This document shows positions 24,209 through 32,755 of a DNA stretch of 39,493 nt, piece by piece. Position numbers and translations under genes: made by a program. Within the stretch, counting starts at the first letter, position 1, and each line of letters starts with the position of its first letter. The notes under the pieces were generated by a model that was not told the DNA's origin, ran no database searches, and saw only the letters and a program-made list of their open reading frames with translations. The stretch comes from an uncultured Bacteroidales bacterium (GTDB lineage Bacteria > Bacteroidota > Bacteroidia > Bacteroidales > Paludibacteraceae), in NCBI GenBank assembly GCA_902780495.1, contig CACZFM010000018.1:374-39866 (forward strand), given 5' to 3'.

Positions 24209-26062
24209 TTATAATGCTTTTACGTGTTCAACAATACGCTCAACCGCAAATGGTTGACCCATGATTTCGTTATATTGCTTGAAGTCAACGCCGGTCACTT
24301 TCGAACGAAGAAGGCTTGCAAACTGACCGTTATTCAACTCGCATACAACCACTTTCTTGTACTTACGCAGTACTTCGGCTGTGTTTTTAGGCAGCGGGTT
24401 GATGTAGTTGAAGTGTGCCAAGGCGCAGTTCAGTTCGTTGGCAGCGGCATGGAGATGACCTTCGGTCGAGCCCCAACCTACCAGCAGGGTATCGCTGGCG
24501 GCATTGCACTGAACTTTCAGATCGGGTATCTTGTTGGCCACCTGGTCCACTTTGGCTTGACGGGCTTTCACCATCAGTTCGTGGTTTTCGGGGTTGGTGG
24601 AGATGGAGCCTTTCTGGCTGTCGCGCTCCAGACCGATATTGCGGTGTTCATAGCCTTCCATGCCGGGATATGCCCAGTAGCGGATGCTGTTTTCGTCACG
24701 CAGAGCGGCGTTGTAATGACCTTTCAGTTCTTCGGGAACGCCTTGAGGCTTGATTTCCGGCAGTTCTGCCAATTTGGGAAGACGCCACAAACCTGTGCCG
24801 TTGGCCAGATAGGTATCGGTCATCAGAATGACGGGAGTCATGTTCTCCAAAGCTATCTTACATGCTTCGTATGCAAATTGGAAGCAGTTGGCGGATGTAG
24901 AGGCTGCCAAAACAACGGCAGGGCATTCGCCGTTACGGCCGTAAACGGCTTGCAACAGGTCGGTTTGTTCTGTCTTGGTGGGCAGACCTGTGGAAGGACC
25001 GCCGCGTTGTACGTCGATTACTACCAATGGCAGTTCGGCCATTACGGCAAGACCTATGGCTTCGCTCTTCAGACTCAAACCGGGACCGGAAGTCGAGGTG
25101 CAGGCAAGGTCACCGGCAAACGCAGCACCAATGGCGGTGCACACACCGGCTATCTCGTCTTCGGCTTGTACCACTATTACACCCATATCTTTGCGGCCTG
25201 CCAACTCATGCATGATGTCGGTGGCGGGGGTGATGGGGTAGGAACCCAGGAACAGTTTCTTACCGCATTTGTGGGCAGCAGCTATCAGACCCCAGGCCGT
25301 TGCTTTGTTGCCGGCGATGGAAGTATAGGTGCCGTGAGCCAAATCATCGGCTTTCTCCACGTTGATAACGTTGATATTCAGGGCGGTATTATTACCATAG
25401 TTGTAACCGTCGGTCAGCACTTTCACGTTCGGTGCTATCAGAGCCGGTTTCTTGGCGAACTTACCTTCCAGGAAGTGAATGGCTTTGTCAATAGGACGAC
25501 CGAACAGCCAGCATACTACGCCCAGCGCGAACATATTGCGCGATTTCAGGATGGCTTTGTTGTCCATTCCCGAATCTTTCAGGCTTTCCTTGGTCATTTC
25601 GGTCAGCGCTACCGGTACGATTTGCACGCTTTCGGGGATACCCAGTTCGGTGAACGGATTTTCCGTCTTGTACAGAGCCTTCTCCAGGTCTTTGTCCGTG
25701 AACGAGTCCGTGTCAACGATCACAACGGCATCTTTCTTGTACATCGAATCGGCTTCGTTGAATTGTGCGCCGGGCACGTTGAATTTGCTGCCAAGCGTGC
25801 ACACTTTCAGGGCGGCTGCGTTCATCGCTACTATTACATCCGCTTTGTCACCGGGCGTATATACGCCGTTACCCAAACATACTTGGAAACCGCTCACGCC
25901 GCCAAGAGTACCTTGCGGTGCGCGAATTTCAGCAGGAAAATCCGGAAGTGTCGAAATCTCGTTGCCCAGGATGGCGCTTAACGACGAGAACATGTTACCC
26001 GTCAACTGCATTCCGTCACCTGAGTCTCCGCAGAATCGAACTACAACAGTTTGTTTTTGCAT
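24209..26062 (-). CDS. korA: 2-oxoacid:ferredoxin oxidoreductase subunit alpha KorA, gamma-alpha fusion (617 aa)
   Basis: Residues 1-~190 are the gamma domain (VVVRFCGDSGDGMQLTGNMF ... DFPAEIRAPQGTLGGVSGFQ). From ~245 the alpha domain follows (KLFLGSYPITPATDIMHELA, VVQAEDEIAGVCTAIGAAFA, TSTSGPGLSLKSEAIGLAVM, VQRGGPSTGLPTKTEQTDLL). This gamma-alpha fusion is the usual Bacteroidetes KorA. With KorB it feeds reduced ferredoxin and succinyl-CoA into anaerobic metabolism. Preference for 2-oxoglutarate over other oxoacids is inferred from the overall family. Its promoter lies at 26149-26179, divergent from the PPTase. Confidence 0.94.
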   Translation of the reverse strand: MQKQTVVVRFCGDSGDGMQLTGNMFSSLSAILGNEISTLPDFPAEIRAPQGTLGGVSGFQVCLGNGVYTPGDKADVIVAMNAAALKVCTLGSKFNVPGAQFNEADSMYKKDAVVIVDTDSFTDKDLEKALYKTENPFTELGIPESVQIVPVALTEMTKESLKDSGMDNKAILKSRNMFALGVVCWLFGRPIDKAIHFLEGKFAKKPALIAPNVKVLTDGYNYGNNTALNINVINVEKADDLAHGTYTSIAGNKATAWGLIAAAHKCGKKLFLGSYPITPATDIMHELAGRKDMGVIVVQAEDEIAGVCTAIGAAFAGDLACTSTSGPGLSLKSEAIGLAVMAELPLVVIDVQRGGPSTGLPTKTEQTDLLQAVYGRNGECPAVVLAASTSANCFQFAYEACKIALENMTPVILMTDTYLANGTGLWRLPKLAELPEIKPQGVPEELKGHYNAALRDENSIRYWAYPGMEGYEHRNIGLERDSQKGSISTNPENHELMVKARQAKVDQVANKIPDLKVQCNAASDTLLVGWGSTEGHLHAAANELNCALAHFNYINPLPKNTAEVLRKYKKVVVCELNNGQFASLLRSKVTGVDFKQYNEIMGQPFAVERIVEHVKAL

Positions 26063-26148
26063 GATACAAAGATTTTTTTGTTTATTTTTTTAGGATTGTT
26101 ATTGGTTGTTTTCTTCGGTTTGATGCCGCTTTTCTCAAAATTGGCGCA

Positions 26149-26179
26149 CAAAGATAATGTAAAAAAATGATATAACCAA
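26149..26179 (-). promoter_or_regulatory. Promoter of korAB
   Basis: Minus strand: TTG (26177-26179), 20-nt spacer, TATCTTTG (26149-26156). It gives an ~80-nt leader, longer than most in this window. Confidence 0.75.
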
Positions 26180-26206
26180 ATTCTTTTCTCTTTTTTGTCA
26201 TAAAAT

Positions 26207-26237
26207 TTGCACACCTCAAAAAAAAACGCTACCTTTG
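26207..26237 (+). promoter_or_regulatory. Promoter of the PPTase gene
   Basis: TTG (26207-26209), 20-nt spacer with an A9 tract, TACCTTTG (26230-26237). Only 8 nt to the ATG. Confidence 0.85.
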
Positions 26238-26245
26238 CACCGAAA

Positions 26246-26857
26246 ATGAACCTGATTTTGCATTCTGATATGGCGATGTGTACCGAAGAAGATGTTTCTC
26301 GTCTCCTTCCGTTGGTTTCGCAGCAGCGGCGTGAACAGGCCTTGCGTTTTAAGCATCTTTTCGGGCGCTGGACATCGCTCAAGGCTTATGAACTCTTGCT
26401 GTGCCTGTTGTATCCCGATACGCCGCTTGAGCAGTTGCCTTCTGCCGCATTGCCTGTGTTTGAGTACAATGAATACGGACGGCCGTTTATCGCTGGAGGA
26501 CCTTGTTTTTCTATTAGCCATTGCCGTGAAGCCGTGGCGGTGGCAGTCAGCGATACGCCTGTCGGTGTGGATGTTGAGTCGGTTCGGCGGTTTGATGAAG
26601 CGCTTGTCAGGCGCACGATGAATGAGGAGGAGCAGCGGTGTATTTTTGCGGCGGAAGAGCCCGCGCGCGCGTTCATACGTTTATGGACACAGAAGGAGGC
26701 GGTCCTTAAGTTGCGTGGAACGGGTATCGTCGATAATCTTGCCGATGTCTTGACTGCAACGAAAGCAGATTGTCACATCCCAACTTCTTGTCTTCCGACT
26801 TGCCGCCTTCAAACCACAGACTATCCGCACTTTGTCCTTTCCATTGCTATGCAATAG
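26246..26857 (+). CDS. 4'-phosphopantetheinyl transferase, Sfp type (203 aa)
   Basis: It transfers phosphopantetheine from CoA to acyl or peptidyl carrier proteins. LLPLVSQQRREQALRFKHLF and GRWTSLKAYELL are the family N-terminal half. FSISHCREAVAVAV, then VGVDVES (Mg-binding Asp/Glu, ~106), and RLWTQKEAVLKLRGTGI (Glu/Lys site, ~147) are the catalytic motifs. The domain is complete; the C-terminal 30 residues (CHIPTSCLPTCRLQTTDYPH) are not conserved-looking. The ATG at 26246 follows the -7 box by 8 nt. A heptamer repeat array begins 2 nt after its TAG stop. In Bacteroidales a single Sfp-type enzyme often serves fatty-acid ACP. Confidence 0.93.
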   Translation: MNLILHSDMAMCTEEDVSRLLPLVSQQRREQALRFKHLFGRWTSLKAYELLLCLLYPDTPLEQLPSAALPVFEYNEYGRPFIAGGPCFSISHCREAVAVAVSDTPVGVDVESVRRFDEALVRRTMNEEEQRCIFAAEEPARAFIRLWTQKEAVLKLRGTGIVDNLADVLTATKADCHIPTSCLPTCRLQTTDYPHFVLSIAMQ

Positions 26858-26859
26858 TA

Positions 26860-26922
26860 TCTTCACTCTTAACTCTCAGCTCTTGACTTTTAGCTCTTCA
26901 CTCTTCACTCTTATCTCTCGAA
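26860..26922. repeat. Degenerate heptanucleotide repeat, 9 units
   Basis: Units in phase from 26860: TCTTCAC, TCTTAAC, TCTCAGC, TCTTGAC, TTTTAGC, TCTTCAC, TCTTCAC, TCTTATC, TCTCGAA. Begins 2 nt after the PPTase stop codon. Same consensus as the array at 39282. Confidence 0.9.
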
Positions 26923-26927
26923 TGAGC

Positions 26928-26971
26928 ATTGGGTTATTATTGGGTGATTATTGGGTTATTAATAGGTTATT
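26928..26971. repeat. 11-bp tandem repeat, 4 units
   Basis: ATTGGGTTATT, ATTGGGTGATT, ATTGGGTTATT, AATAGGTTATT, exactly head to tail. Resembles the 11-mers at 413-496 on the other strand. Confidence 0.9.
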
Positions 26972-27024
26972 AAGCCAACGAAAAGCAGAGGAAAGCCTGC
27001 CAAAGGCCGGAAACAATAGTTCGA

Positions 27025-27059
27025 CTAGTCTAACTAGAACACTAGTCTCACTAGTTCAA
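27025..27059. repeat. CTAG-spaced tandem repeat, 4 units
   Basis: CTAGTCTAA, CTAGAACA, CTAGTCTCA, CTAGTTCAA: four CTAG tetramers at 9-, 8- and 9-bp spacing within 35 bp. CTAG is generally rare in bacterial DNA. Confidence 0.8.
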
Positions 27060-27060
27060 C

Positions 27061-27092
27061 AATAAATCCGCAAAAAAAATGCGGATTTATTT
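27061..27092 (+). terminator. Hairpin terminator fused to the holA promoter
   Basis: Perfect 12-bp stem AATAAATCCGCA / TGCGGATTTATT with an A7 loop. The end of the stem is the first T of the -33 TTG of the holA promoter, so a long T-tract is missing. Confidence 0.65.
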
Positions 27093-27121
27093 GCACAATT
27101 CAAAAAAAAGCACTACCTTTG
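27091..27121 (+). promoter_or_regulatory. Promoter of the holA-mltG-metK-lspA operon
   Basis: TTG (27091-27093), 20-nt spacer with A8 tract, TACCTTTG (27114-27121); ATG 31 nt later. Confidence 0.85.
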
Positions 27122-27152
27122 CAGGCTCATTTGTTTGTAAAGACAAAAAGAC

Positions 27153-28184
27153 ATGCAGAAAGCAGATGAAATAATCCGAAATCTGGAGCGCAAACAATAT
27201 GCGCCGGTCTATATGCTGTGTGGCGAAGAGTCATACTATATAGACATGGTTTCTGCATATATGGAAGAGCATATCTTGGATGAAGCCTCCAAAGCCTTTG
27301 ACCAGATGGTGCTTTATGGGAAAGACCTTCCTGGCGCCGACATTGCTCCTGCCATCGCCAACGCACGCGGATTTGCCATGATGGGAGGTATGAAACTTAT
27401 CATTGTCCGTGAAGCACAGACCGTCAAGAAATGGGATGCGCTGGCCCTCTATCTGGACAATCCGCAGCCGACAACCATCTTGGTAATTTGCTATAAGTAC
27501 GGCAACCCTGACAAACGCCTTTCCGTATTTAAGAACATTGAGAAAAAAGGTGGCGTATGGATGCAGTCGGACCGTCTGCGCGACTATCAAATGCCGGCAT
27601 GGATTCGTGACTATATGCAGCAACGCCTTTCTGCCTTGAGTCGCAAAGTGGATATGGATCCCAAAGTGCCGCAGATGTTGGCGGACTACCTTGGCGCGGA
27701 TATGAGTGCCGTCGTGGGCGCAGTGGACAAACTGATAGTGGGTATGCCCGATGGCTGTACAAAGATAGATATGGCGCTGGTGGAACGCAATGTGGGCATA
27801 TCGAAAGACTATAATGTCTTTGAACTGCAAGATGCCCTCATCAAAAGCGATGCGCTGCGTGCGCATCGGATTACGCAGTATTTCGCCTCCTCCAAAGACC
27901 ATCCGATGGTGAAAGAACTGGGCATTCTGTATAACTTCTTCGCCAATCTGATGTTGTATCACTATCTGCCTGACAAGTCGGAACGCGCTGTGGCACCCGT
28001 ATTGGGTATATCGCCTTTCTTCGTGAAAGACTATGCCGCTGCTGCAAGGCGCTTCTCGGCAGGAAAAACCTTCCATATCATCGGTTATTTCCGCGAGATA
28101 GATGCGCGCAGCAAAGGGGTGAACAATCCAAGTGCCAAAGATGCAGACCTTTGGAAGGAACTGATATATAAGATTTTGCATTGA
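27153..28184 (+). CDS. holA: DNA polymerase III delta subunit HolA (343 aa)
   Basis: HolA is the clamp-loader subunit that opens the sliding clamp. Typical features are the start ADEIIRNLERKQYAPVYMLCG with EESYYIDMV, the degenerate P-loop region, LIIVREAQTVKKW, LADYLGADMSAVVGAVDKL, ISKDYNVFELQDALIKSDAL, and the C-terminal collar region ending in KELIYKILH. Divergent family, but the length and pattern fit. First gene of a compact operon: the mltG start overlaps its TGA by 1 bp. Confidence 0.92.
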   Translation: MQKADEIIRNLERKQYAPVYMLCGEESYYIDMVSAYMEEHILDEASKAFDQMVLYGKDLPGADIAPAIANARGFAMMGGMKLIIVREAQTVKKWDALALYLDNPQPTTILVICYKYGNPDKRLSVFKNIEKKGGVWMQSDRLRDYQMPAWIRDYMQQRLSALSRKVDMDPKVPQMLADYLGADMSAVVGAVDKLIVGMPDGCTKIDMALVERNVGISKDYNVFELQDALIKSDALRAHRITQYFASSKDHPMVKELGILYNFFANLMLYHYLPDKSERAVAPVLGISPFFVKDYAAAARRFSAGKTFHIIGYFREIDARSKGVNNPSAKDADLWKELIYKILH

Positions 28185-29233
28185 TGAATAAGAAAACCGG
28201 AAAAATATTGTTGATTATTGCGATAGTGATAGCGGTTCTGTTCTTTCTGTCCGGTAGTTTTGTGGCAGAGCAGATGTATCGCTACGAAGTGTGCAATTTT
28301 ACCAGTCGTGACGGTAAAAGTCATGGTTACCATGTCTATCCCGATATGGATGCGGATAGTCTCTTCCGCTTGATGCAGAACGATTATGAGGTAGCCTCTA
28401 TGTTTGATTGGCGGTTGCACAAGCGTTACATGATGTACACAAAGCCGAAAGTGGGGTATTATGAGTTCCCCGAACGGATAGGAAACGGCCCTCTCATCAA
28501 GCGACTGATGCGCGGTGGTGAGTCACCGGTGCATATCACTTGGACCAATCAAATCCGCACGCACCAGCAGTTGGCGGGAAGGCTTGCCAAACAGCTGATG
28601 TTGGATTCGGCTACCATAGAGGAACATTTTGCCTCGGAGGATTTTATGCGTCGCTATGACCTGACTCCCGAAACGGCAGTGTGTATGTTCCTGCCCAATA
28701 CGTACGAGGTGTATTGGTCCTATTCGATAGACGACCTCTTCAATCGTATGAAGCGTGAGTTCGACCGCTTCTGGAATGACGAACGGCAGCAAAAAGCCGA
28801 TGCCATGGGACTTAAACGCAGTGAAGTGGCAACGGTTGCCAGTATCGTTGAGTCGGAGACACGCCGCAAAGATGAGCAGCCGCTGATAGCCAGTCTCTAT
28901 CTTAACCGTGTGCGCAAAGGTATGGCATTGCAGGCTTGCCCGACCGTGATTTTTGCAACAGGTGACTTCAAATTGCGCCGTGTGCTGACAAGGCATCTGA
29001 AGTTGGATTCGCCTTACAATACCTATCTCTATCGCGGTCTGCCTCCCGGGCCTATCCGCTGCTGCAATGCAGAGAGTATTGATATGGTGCTGAATGCCCC
29101 TAAAACGGATTATCTGTTCATGTGCGCCAATCCCGACTTTTCCGGCACGCATGTATTCTCGTCCAACTATCGGCAACATGCCTCTGTGGCCGCGCAGTAT
29201 CGGCACGCGTTGGATGAACGGCAAATAAAGTAA
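28184..29233 (+). CDS. mltG: Endolytic murein transglycosylase MltG (349 aa)
   Basis: MltG cleaves nascent peptidoglycan strands at the inner membrane and helps end glycan chain growth. There is one N-terminal transmembrane helix ([20 protein letters not shown]), a LysM-like region, and the YceG domain with [20 protein letters not shown] (catalytic Glu ~222), [17 protein letters not shown], and [19 protein letters not shown] use ATG 28184, overlapping the holA stop as TGATG; the TTG one codon upstream is less likely. metK follows after 17 nt. Confidence 0.94.
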   Translation: MNKKTGKILLIIAIVIAVLFFLSGSFVAEQMYRYEVCNFTSRDGKSHGYHVYPDMDADSLFRLMQNDYEVASMFDWRLHKRYMMYTKPKVGYYEFPERIGNGPLIKRLMRGGESPVHITWTNQIRTHQQLAGRLAKQLMLDSATIEEHFASEDFMRRYDLTPETAVCMFLPNTYEVYWSYSIDDLFNRMKREFDRFWNDERQQKADAMGLKRSEVATVASIVESETRRKDEQPLIASLYLNRVRKGMALQACPTVIFATGDFKLRRVLTRHLKLDSPYNTYLYRGLPPGPIRCCNAESIDMVLNAPKTDYLFMCANPDFSGTHVFSSNYRQHASVAAQYRHALDERQIK

Positions 29234-29250
29234 ATATACAAACAGAAGAT

Positions 29251-30492
29251 ATGAAAAAGAATCACTATTTATTCACTTCCGAGTCTGTTTCAGAGGGACA
29301 TCCGGATAAAGTGGCAGACCAAATCAGTGATGCCATTTTGGACAATTTCCTTGCTCAGGATAGTCATGCTCATGTGGCCTGTGAGACGATGGTCACAACA
29401 GGACAAGTGGTCGTGGCAGGAGAGGTCAAAGCACGATGCTATGTGGACGTGCCGTCTGTCATACGCGATACCATCCGCCGCATTGGTTACACGCGTTCGG
29501 AATATAAGTTCGATGCCGAAAGTTGTGGTGTCTTGCAGGCTTTGCACGAGCAGTCGCAGGATATTGACCGCGGTGTGAGTCGTGGTGCCAAAATCAGTCA
29601 GGGCGCCGGTGACCAGGGAATGATGTTCGGATATGCCACTATGGAAACCGAGAGTTTTATGCCCCTGACGCTGGATATGGCTCACACCTTGGTTTATACG
29701 CTTGCGCGCATACGCAAGGAAGGTAAACAGATGACCTATCTTCGTCCGGATGCCAAAAGTCAGGTTACCATTGAATATGACGAACAGAACCGCCCCGTAC
29801 GTATTGATACAATAGTAGTTTCCACCCAGCACGATGAAGGTGTATCGCAGAGCCGGATAGCCGATGATATCCGCCATATCCTCTTGCCGGAAGTGGCACG
29901 GCGTGACATGCGCTATGCCGAACTGCTGAAAGGCGATTTCCGCCTGCTGGTGAATCCGACCGGAAAGTTCGTAACTGGCGGCCCTCACGGCGACACGGGT
30001 CTGACAGGACGGAAAATAATCGTTGACACCTACGGTGGCCGTGGGGCGCATGGTGGCGGAGCTTTCTCAGGGAAAGACCCCTCCAAGGTGGACCGTTCGG
30101 CAGCTTATGCCGCCCGCTGGATTGCCAAGAATATGGTGGCAGCCGGTGTTGCCAAGCAAATGCTGGTACAGGTCAGTTATGCCATCGGTGTGGCGCGGCC
30201 GGTTAGTCTGAACGTCCAAACCTTCGGCACCGGCATTGTCTCAGATAACGAGATAGCGCAAAAAATCAATCAACTCTTTGACCTTCGTCCGGGAGCAATC
30301 GAACGCGACCTGAAACTGCGTCAGCCCATGTACGAAGAAACGGCATCGTATGGCCATTTCGGGCGTAAGAATGAATGTGTGCGTAAATCGTTCATCAACG
30401 GAAGTGGCCGTGTCTTTGAGAAAGATGTGGAACTCTTTACCTGGGAAAAACTGGACCGTGTCGATGCTATAAAAAAAGCATTTAATCTATGA
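29251..30492 (+). CDS. metK: S-adenosylmethionine synthetase MetK (413 aa)
   Basis: It makes S-adenosylmethionine from methionine and ATP in the cytoplasm. Signature pieces are [20 protein letters not shown] (ATP/Mg site), [12 protein letters not shown], and [20 protein letters not shown] followed by [15 protein letters not shown] (P-loop-like). Slightly longer than the E. coli enzyme (~384 aa), with insertions typical of Bacteroidetes. Its TGA overlaps the lspA ATG by 4 bp. Confidence 0.98.
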   Translation: MKKNHYLFTSESVSEGHPDKVADQISDAILDNFLAQDSHAHVACETMVTTGQVVVAGEVKARCYVDVPSVIRDTIRRIGYTRSEYKFDAESCGVLQALHEQSQDIDRGVSRGAKISQGAGDQGMMFGYATMETESFMPLTLDMAHTLVYTLARIRKEGKQMTYLRPDAKSQVTIEYDEQNRPVRIDTIVVSTQHDEGVSQSRIADDIRHILLPEVARRDMRYAELLKGDFRLLVNPTGKFVTGGPHGDTGLTGRKIIVDTYGGRGAHGGGAFSGKDPSKVDRSAAYAARWIAKNMVAAGVAKQMLVQVSYAIGVARPVSLNVQTFGTGIVSDNEIAQKINQLFDLRPGAIERDLKLRQPMYEETASYGHFGRKNECVRKSFINGSGRVFEKDVELFTWEKLDRVDAIKKAFNL

Positions 30493-31085
30493 ACCTGCAA
30501 CAGAAACAGACAACCTTTGTGACGCTGCTGATAATTGCTCTTGTGGCATTGGATCAAGCGTTGAAGTTGTATGTCCATACACATCTTGCCTTGGGCGAAA
30601 GCATTGAAATATTGCCGTTTTTCGAACTATGCTATGTGGAGAACAACGGTATGGCTTTCGGCATTGAGTGGTTCAGTAAGTTGTTTCTGACCTTGTTCCG
30701 CCTTGGCGCAGTGGGTGTGTTGGGGTGGTATATACATCGTCTGATTCATATCGTACAGGCGCGCACAGGCTATCTTACTATGGTGGCGATGATAACGGCA
30801 GGAGCATTGGGAAACATCATTGATTGTGTGTTTTATGGCCGTCTTTTCGGTTATGCAGGCTGGTTCTACGGCCGTGTCATAGATATGCTTTATTTCCCGT
30901 TGATTCGTAACGCGGCAGGCGAATGTCTGTTCTTCCGTCCTGTTTTCAACCTGGCGGATAGTTGTATCACGATAGCAATATTGGCGGTTATCTTCTGGTT
31001 CCGTAGTGATTTAGACAATAGTCTTCGCCCGAAAACTTCGCCGGAAGAGAATCAACCGCAACAAAGAAAGGATTCGCGGGAATGA
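30489..31085 (+). CDS. lspA: Lipoprotein signal peptidase LspA (198 aa)
   Basis: LspA cuts prolipoproteins before the lipidated Cys. Four transmembrane helices are visible. The two catalytic aspartates are in [10 protein letters not shown] (~130) and [13 protein letters not shown] (~156), and [14 protein letters not shown] is the conserved N-terminal motif. Longer than E. coli LspA (~164 aa) because of an insertion between helices 3 and 4 and a charged tail, common in Bacteroidetes. Overlaps metK and the DUF4296 gene by 4 bp each. Confidence 0.96.
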   Translation: MNLQQKQTTFVTLLIIALVALDQALKLYVHTHLALGESIEILPFFELCYVENNGMAFGIEWFSKLFLTLFRLGAVGVLGWYIHRLIHIVQARTGYLTMVAMITAGALGNIIDCVFYGRLFGYAGWFYGRVIDMLYFPLIRNAAGECLFFRPVFNLADSCITIAILAVIFWFRSDLDNSLRPKTSPEENQPQQRKDSRE

Positions 31086-31546
31086 GAAAAAACGTGCTGG
31101 TGTGGTTGTTTGTTTTGCCGTTGCTCTTCATCGGCTGTCGTCCGCGCAATGTGCTTTCTGTCCAGCGAATGACAGATGTGCTTTACGATTTACACCGTGC
31201 CGATGGACTGCTGTCTGTTTATGGCTATGAATGGCAGTTGGATACTACGATGGCCAAATACTACAGTGCTGTTCTTGAAAAGCATGGAGTAACGCAAGCG
31301 CAGTTTGACTCATCGTTGGTTTGGTACACCGATCATCCGCAGACGTTTGACAAAATATATCCGCATATTATTCGGCGATTGGAGGCGGAACAGAAAGAAT
31401 TGAGCGAGCAGTTGACCTCCGGTGTTCGTGACCTGCGGCAAATTCCCAGACTACAAGTTCCGTCGTTGGATTTGGATAAAACATTGGACCGTAGTCTGCA
31501 TGGCTTGCAGCCTATCATGTTCCGCCAAAAAGAGGAAAATGAGTAA
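31082..31546 (+). CDS. DUF4296 domain lipoprotein (154 aa)
   Basis: The signal peptide ends in LLFIGC (Cys 19), so it is a lipoprotein. The mature part (MTDVLYDLHRADGLLSVYGY ... YYSAVLEKHGVTQAQFDSSL ... HPQTFDKIYPHIIRRLEAEQ) matches the helical DUF4296 family of Bacteroidetes, whose function is unknown. It overlaps lspA, which would process it, by 4 bp; this order seems conserved in the group. Last gene of the holA operon. Confidence 0.88.
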   Translation: MRKNVLVWLFVLPLLFIGCRPRNVLSVQRMTDVLYDLHRADGLLSVYGYEWQLDTTMAKYYSAVLEKHGVTQAQFDSSLVWYTDHPQTFDKIYPHIIRRLEAEQKELSEQLTSGVRDLRQIPRLQVPSLDLDKTLDRSLHGLQPIMFRQKEENE

Positions 31547-31581
31547 AAAAGCGGTTTTTTTGAAAAAAATAGCAAAAAAGT

Positions 31582-31612
31582 TTGCACAGTTCAAAAAAAA
31601 GCAGTACCTTTG
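31582..31612 (+). promoter_or_regulatory. Promoter of rplM-rpsI
   Basis: TTG (31582-31584), 20-nt spacer with A8 tract, TACCTTTG (31605-31612). Confidence 0.85.
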
Positions 31613-31619
31613 CACGCTT

Positions 31620-31735
31620 TTTTCGGTGAAACGAAAAGCGGTAACTAAATAATAATCGTCAAGCTGGGCAGTGGTCCCTCTGATTTTGGGGCGTAAATGA
31701 TGTCTGTCGGCTTGGCCTAATAACAAACAAAACAA
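31620..31735 (+). promoter_or_regulatory. Structured leader of rplM, possible ribosomal-protein autoregulation site
   Basis: A ~115-nt leader, long for this genome. CAAGC near 31661 can pair with GCTTG near 31711, enclosing further short complementarities (CAG/CTG, CCC/GGG). Ribosomal-protein leaders often bind their own product; that is inference here. Confidence 0.4.
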
Positions 31736-32191
31736 ATGGATACTTTATCTTACAAGACAGTGTCTGCCAACAAGGAAACCGTACAGAAAGAATGGGTTGT
31801 TGTGGACGCTGAAGGCCAGATTCTCGGCCGCATGTGCACGAAGATTGCTAAACTGCTTCGTGGTAAGTACAAACCCAATTTTACGCCGAACGTAGATTGT
31901 GGTGACAACGTAATCGTAATCAATGCTGACAAGGTGCAGCTCACCGGTAACAAGTGGACCGGCCGTACCTATGTTCGTTATACCGGCTATCCCGGTGGTC
32001 AGCGCGAAATGACTCCCGCCCAGTTGCTGGAAAAAGGTGCAGACCGCCTCGTCCGTAAGGTCGTTAAGGGTATGCTTCCCAAGAATCGTCTTGGTAACAG
32101 ACTCATTACGAACTTGCACATCTTTGCAGGTGCTGAGCATAATATGCAGGCACAGCAGCCCAAACAAATTGACATCAACACCCTTAAATAA
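31736..32191 (+). CDS. rplM: 50S ribosomal protein L13 (151 aa)
   Basis: Recognised by KEWVVVDAEGQILGRMCTKI, AKLLRGKYKPNFTPNVDCGD, VINADKVQLTGNKW, YRYTGYPGG-like YVRYTGYPGGQREMTP and KGMLPKNRLGN. Normal length. Followed after 12 nt by rpsI, the near-universal L13-S9 pair. Confidence 0.99.
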   Translation: MDTLSYKTVSANKETVQKEWVVVDAEGQILGRMCTKIAKLLRGKYKPNFTPNVDCGDNVIVINADKVQLTGNKWTGRTYVRYTGYPGGQREMTPAQLLEKGADRLVRKVVKGMLPKNRLGNRLITNLHIFAGAEHNMQAQQPKQIDINTLK

Positions 32192-32203
32192 TATTGAAGA
32201 ATT

Positions 32204-32590
32204 ATGGAGACAATTAATGCATTAGGTCGTCGTAAAGCCGCTGTTGCACGCGTTTATGTAAGTGAAGGTGCCGGCAAAATCACCATCAATGGTCGTGACC
32301 TGGAGGTTTATTTCCCCAGCTCGATTCTTCAATTTGTGGTAAAACAACCCTTGGCAAAGCTGGATGTACTTGAGAAGTATGACATCAAGGTTAACTTGGA
32401 TGGCGGTGGCTTCAAAGGACAAGCCGAGGCACTGCGTTTGGCTATTGCTCGCGCACTGGTGAAAATCAATCCGGAAGATAAGCCCGCTCTCAAAGCAGAA
32501 GGCTTCATGACCCGCGATGCTCGTGAGGTTGAACGTAAGAAACCCGGTCAACCCAAAGCACGCAAACACTTCCAGTTCAGTAAGCGTTAA
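32204..32590 (+). CDS. rpsI: 30S ribosomal protein S9 (128 aa)
   Basis: Typical pieces are INALGRRKAAVARVYVSEGA, GKITINGRDLEVYF, GGFKGQAEALRLAIARALV and the basic tail KKPGQPKARKHFQFSKR, whose last residues reach the ribosomal P-site. Transcribed with rplM. Confidence 0.99.
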   Translation: METINALGRRKAAVARVYVSEGAGKITINGRDLEVYFPSSILQFVVKQPLAKLDVLEKYDIKVNLDGGGFKGQAEALRLAIARALVKINPEDKPALKAEGFMTRDAREVERKKPGQPKARKHFQFSKR

Positions 32591-32596
32591 AATCCA

Positions 32597-32633
32597 ATTT
32601 CGGCAGACGTCTTTCGGGACCTACTGCCGAAAT
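32597..32633 (+). terminator. Hairpin after rpsI
   Basis: Perfect 10-bp arms ATTTCGGCAG and CTGCCGAAAT flank 17 nt. There is no T-run behind it (GCTTCTTT), so it may be a processing or leader element before rpsB rather than a full terminator. Confidence 0.5.
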
Positions 32634-32755
32634 GCTTCTTTACTCCAAACCGCCTTTGGTCGGTGCTCCGCTTGATAGAGTGGGAGTGAACGGACACAAG
32701 AAGTGTGGATAATAAATATCACTATTTATCAACTATCAAAAATCAACATTTCAAA

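Noticed and set aside
24224..25981. 585-codon open frame on the plus strand
   Set aside because: Antisense shadow of korA, which has clear family motifs on the minus strand; the plus-strand translation is compositionally odd and matches no family.
26860..27059. CRISPR array
   Set aside because: Repeat units are 7-11 bp with no unique spacers of 30 bp and no cas genes in the window.
27231..28181. 316-codon open frame on the minus strand
   Set aside because: Shadow of holA; no promoter or plausible protein features.
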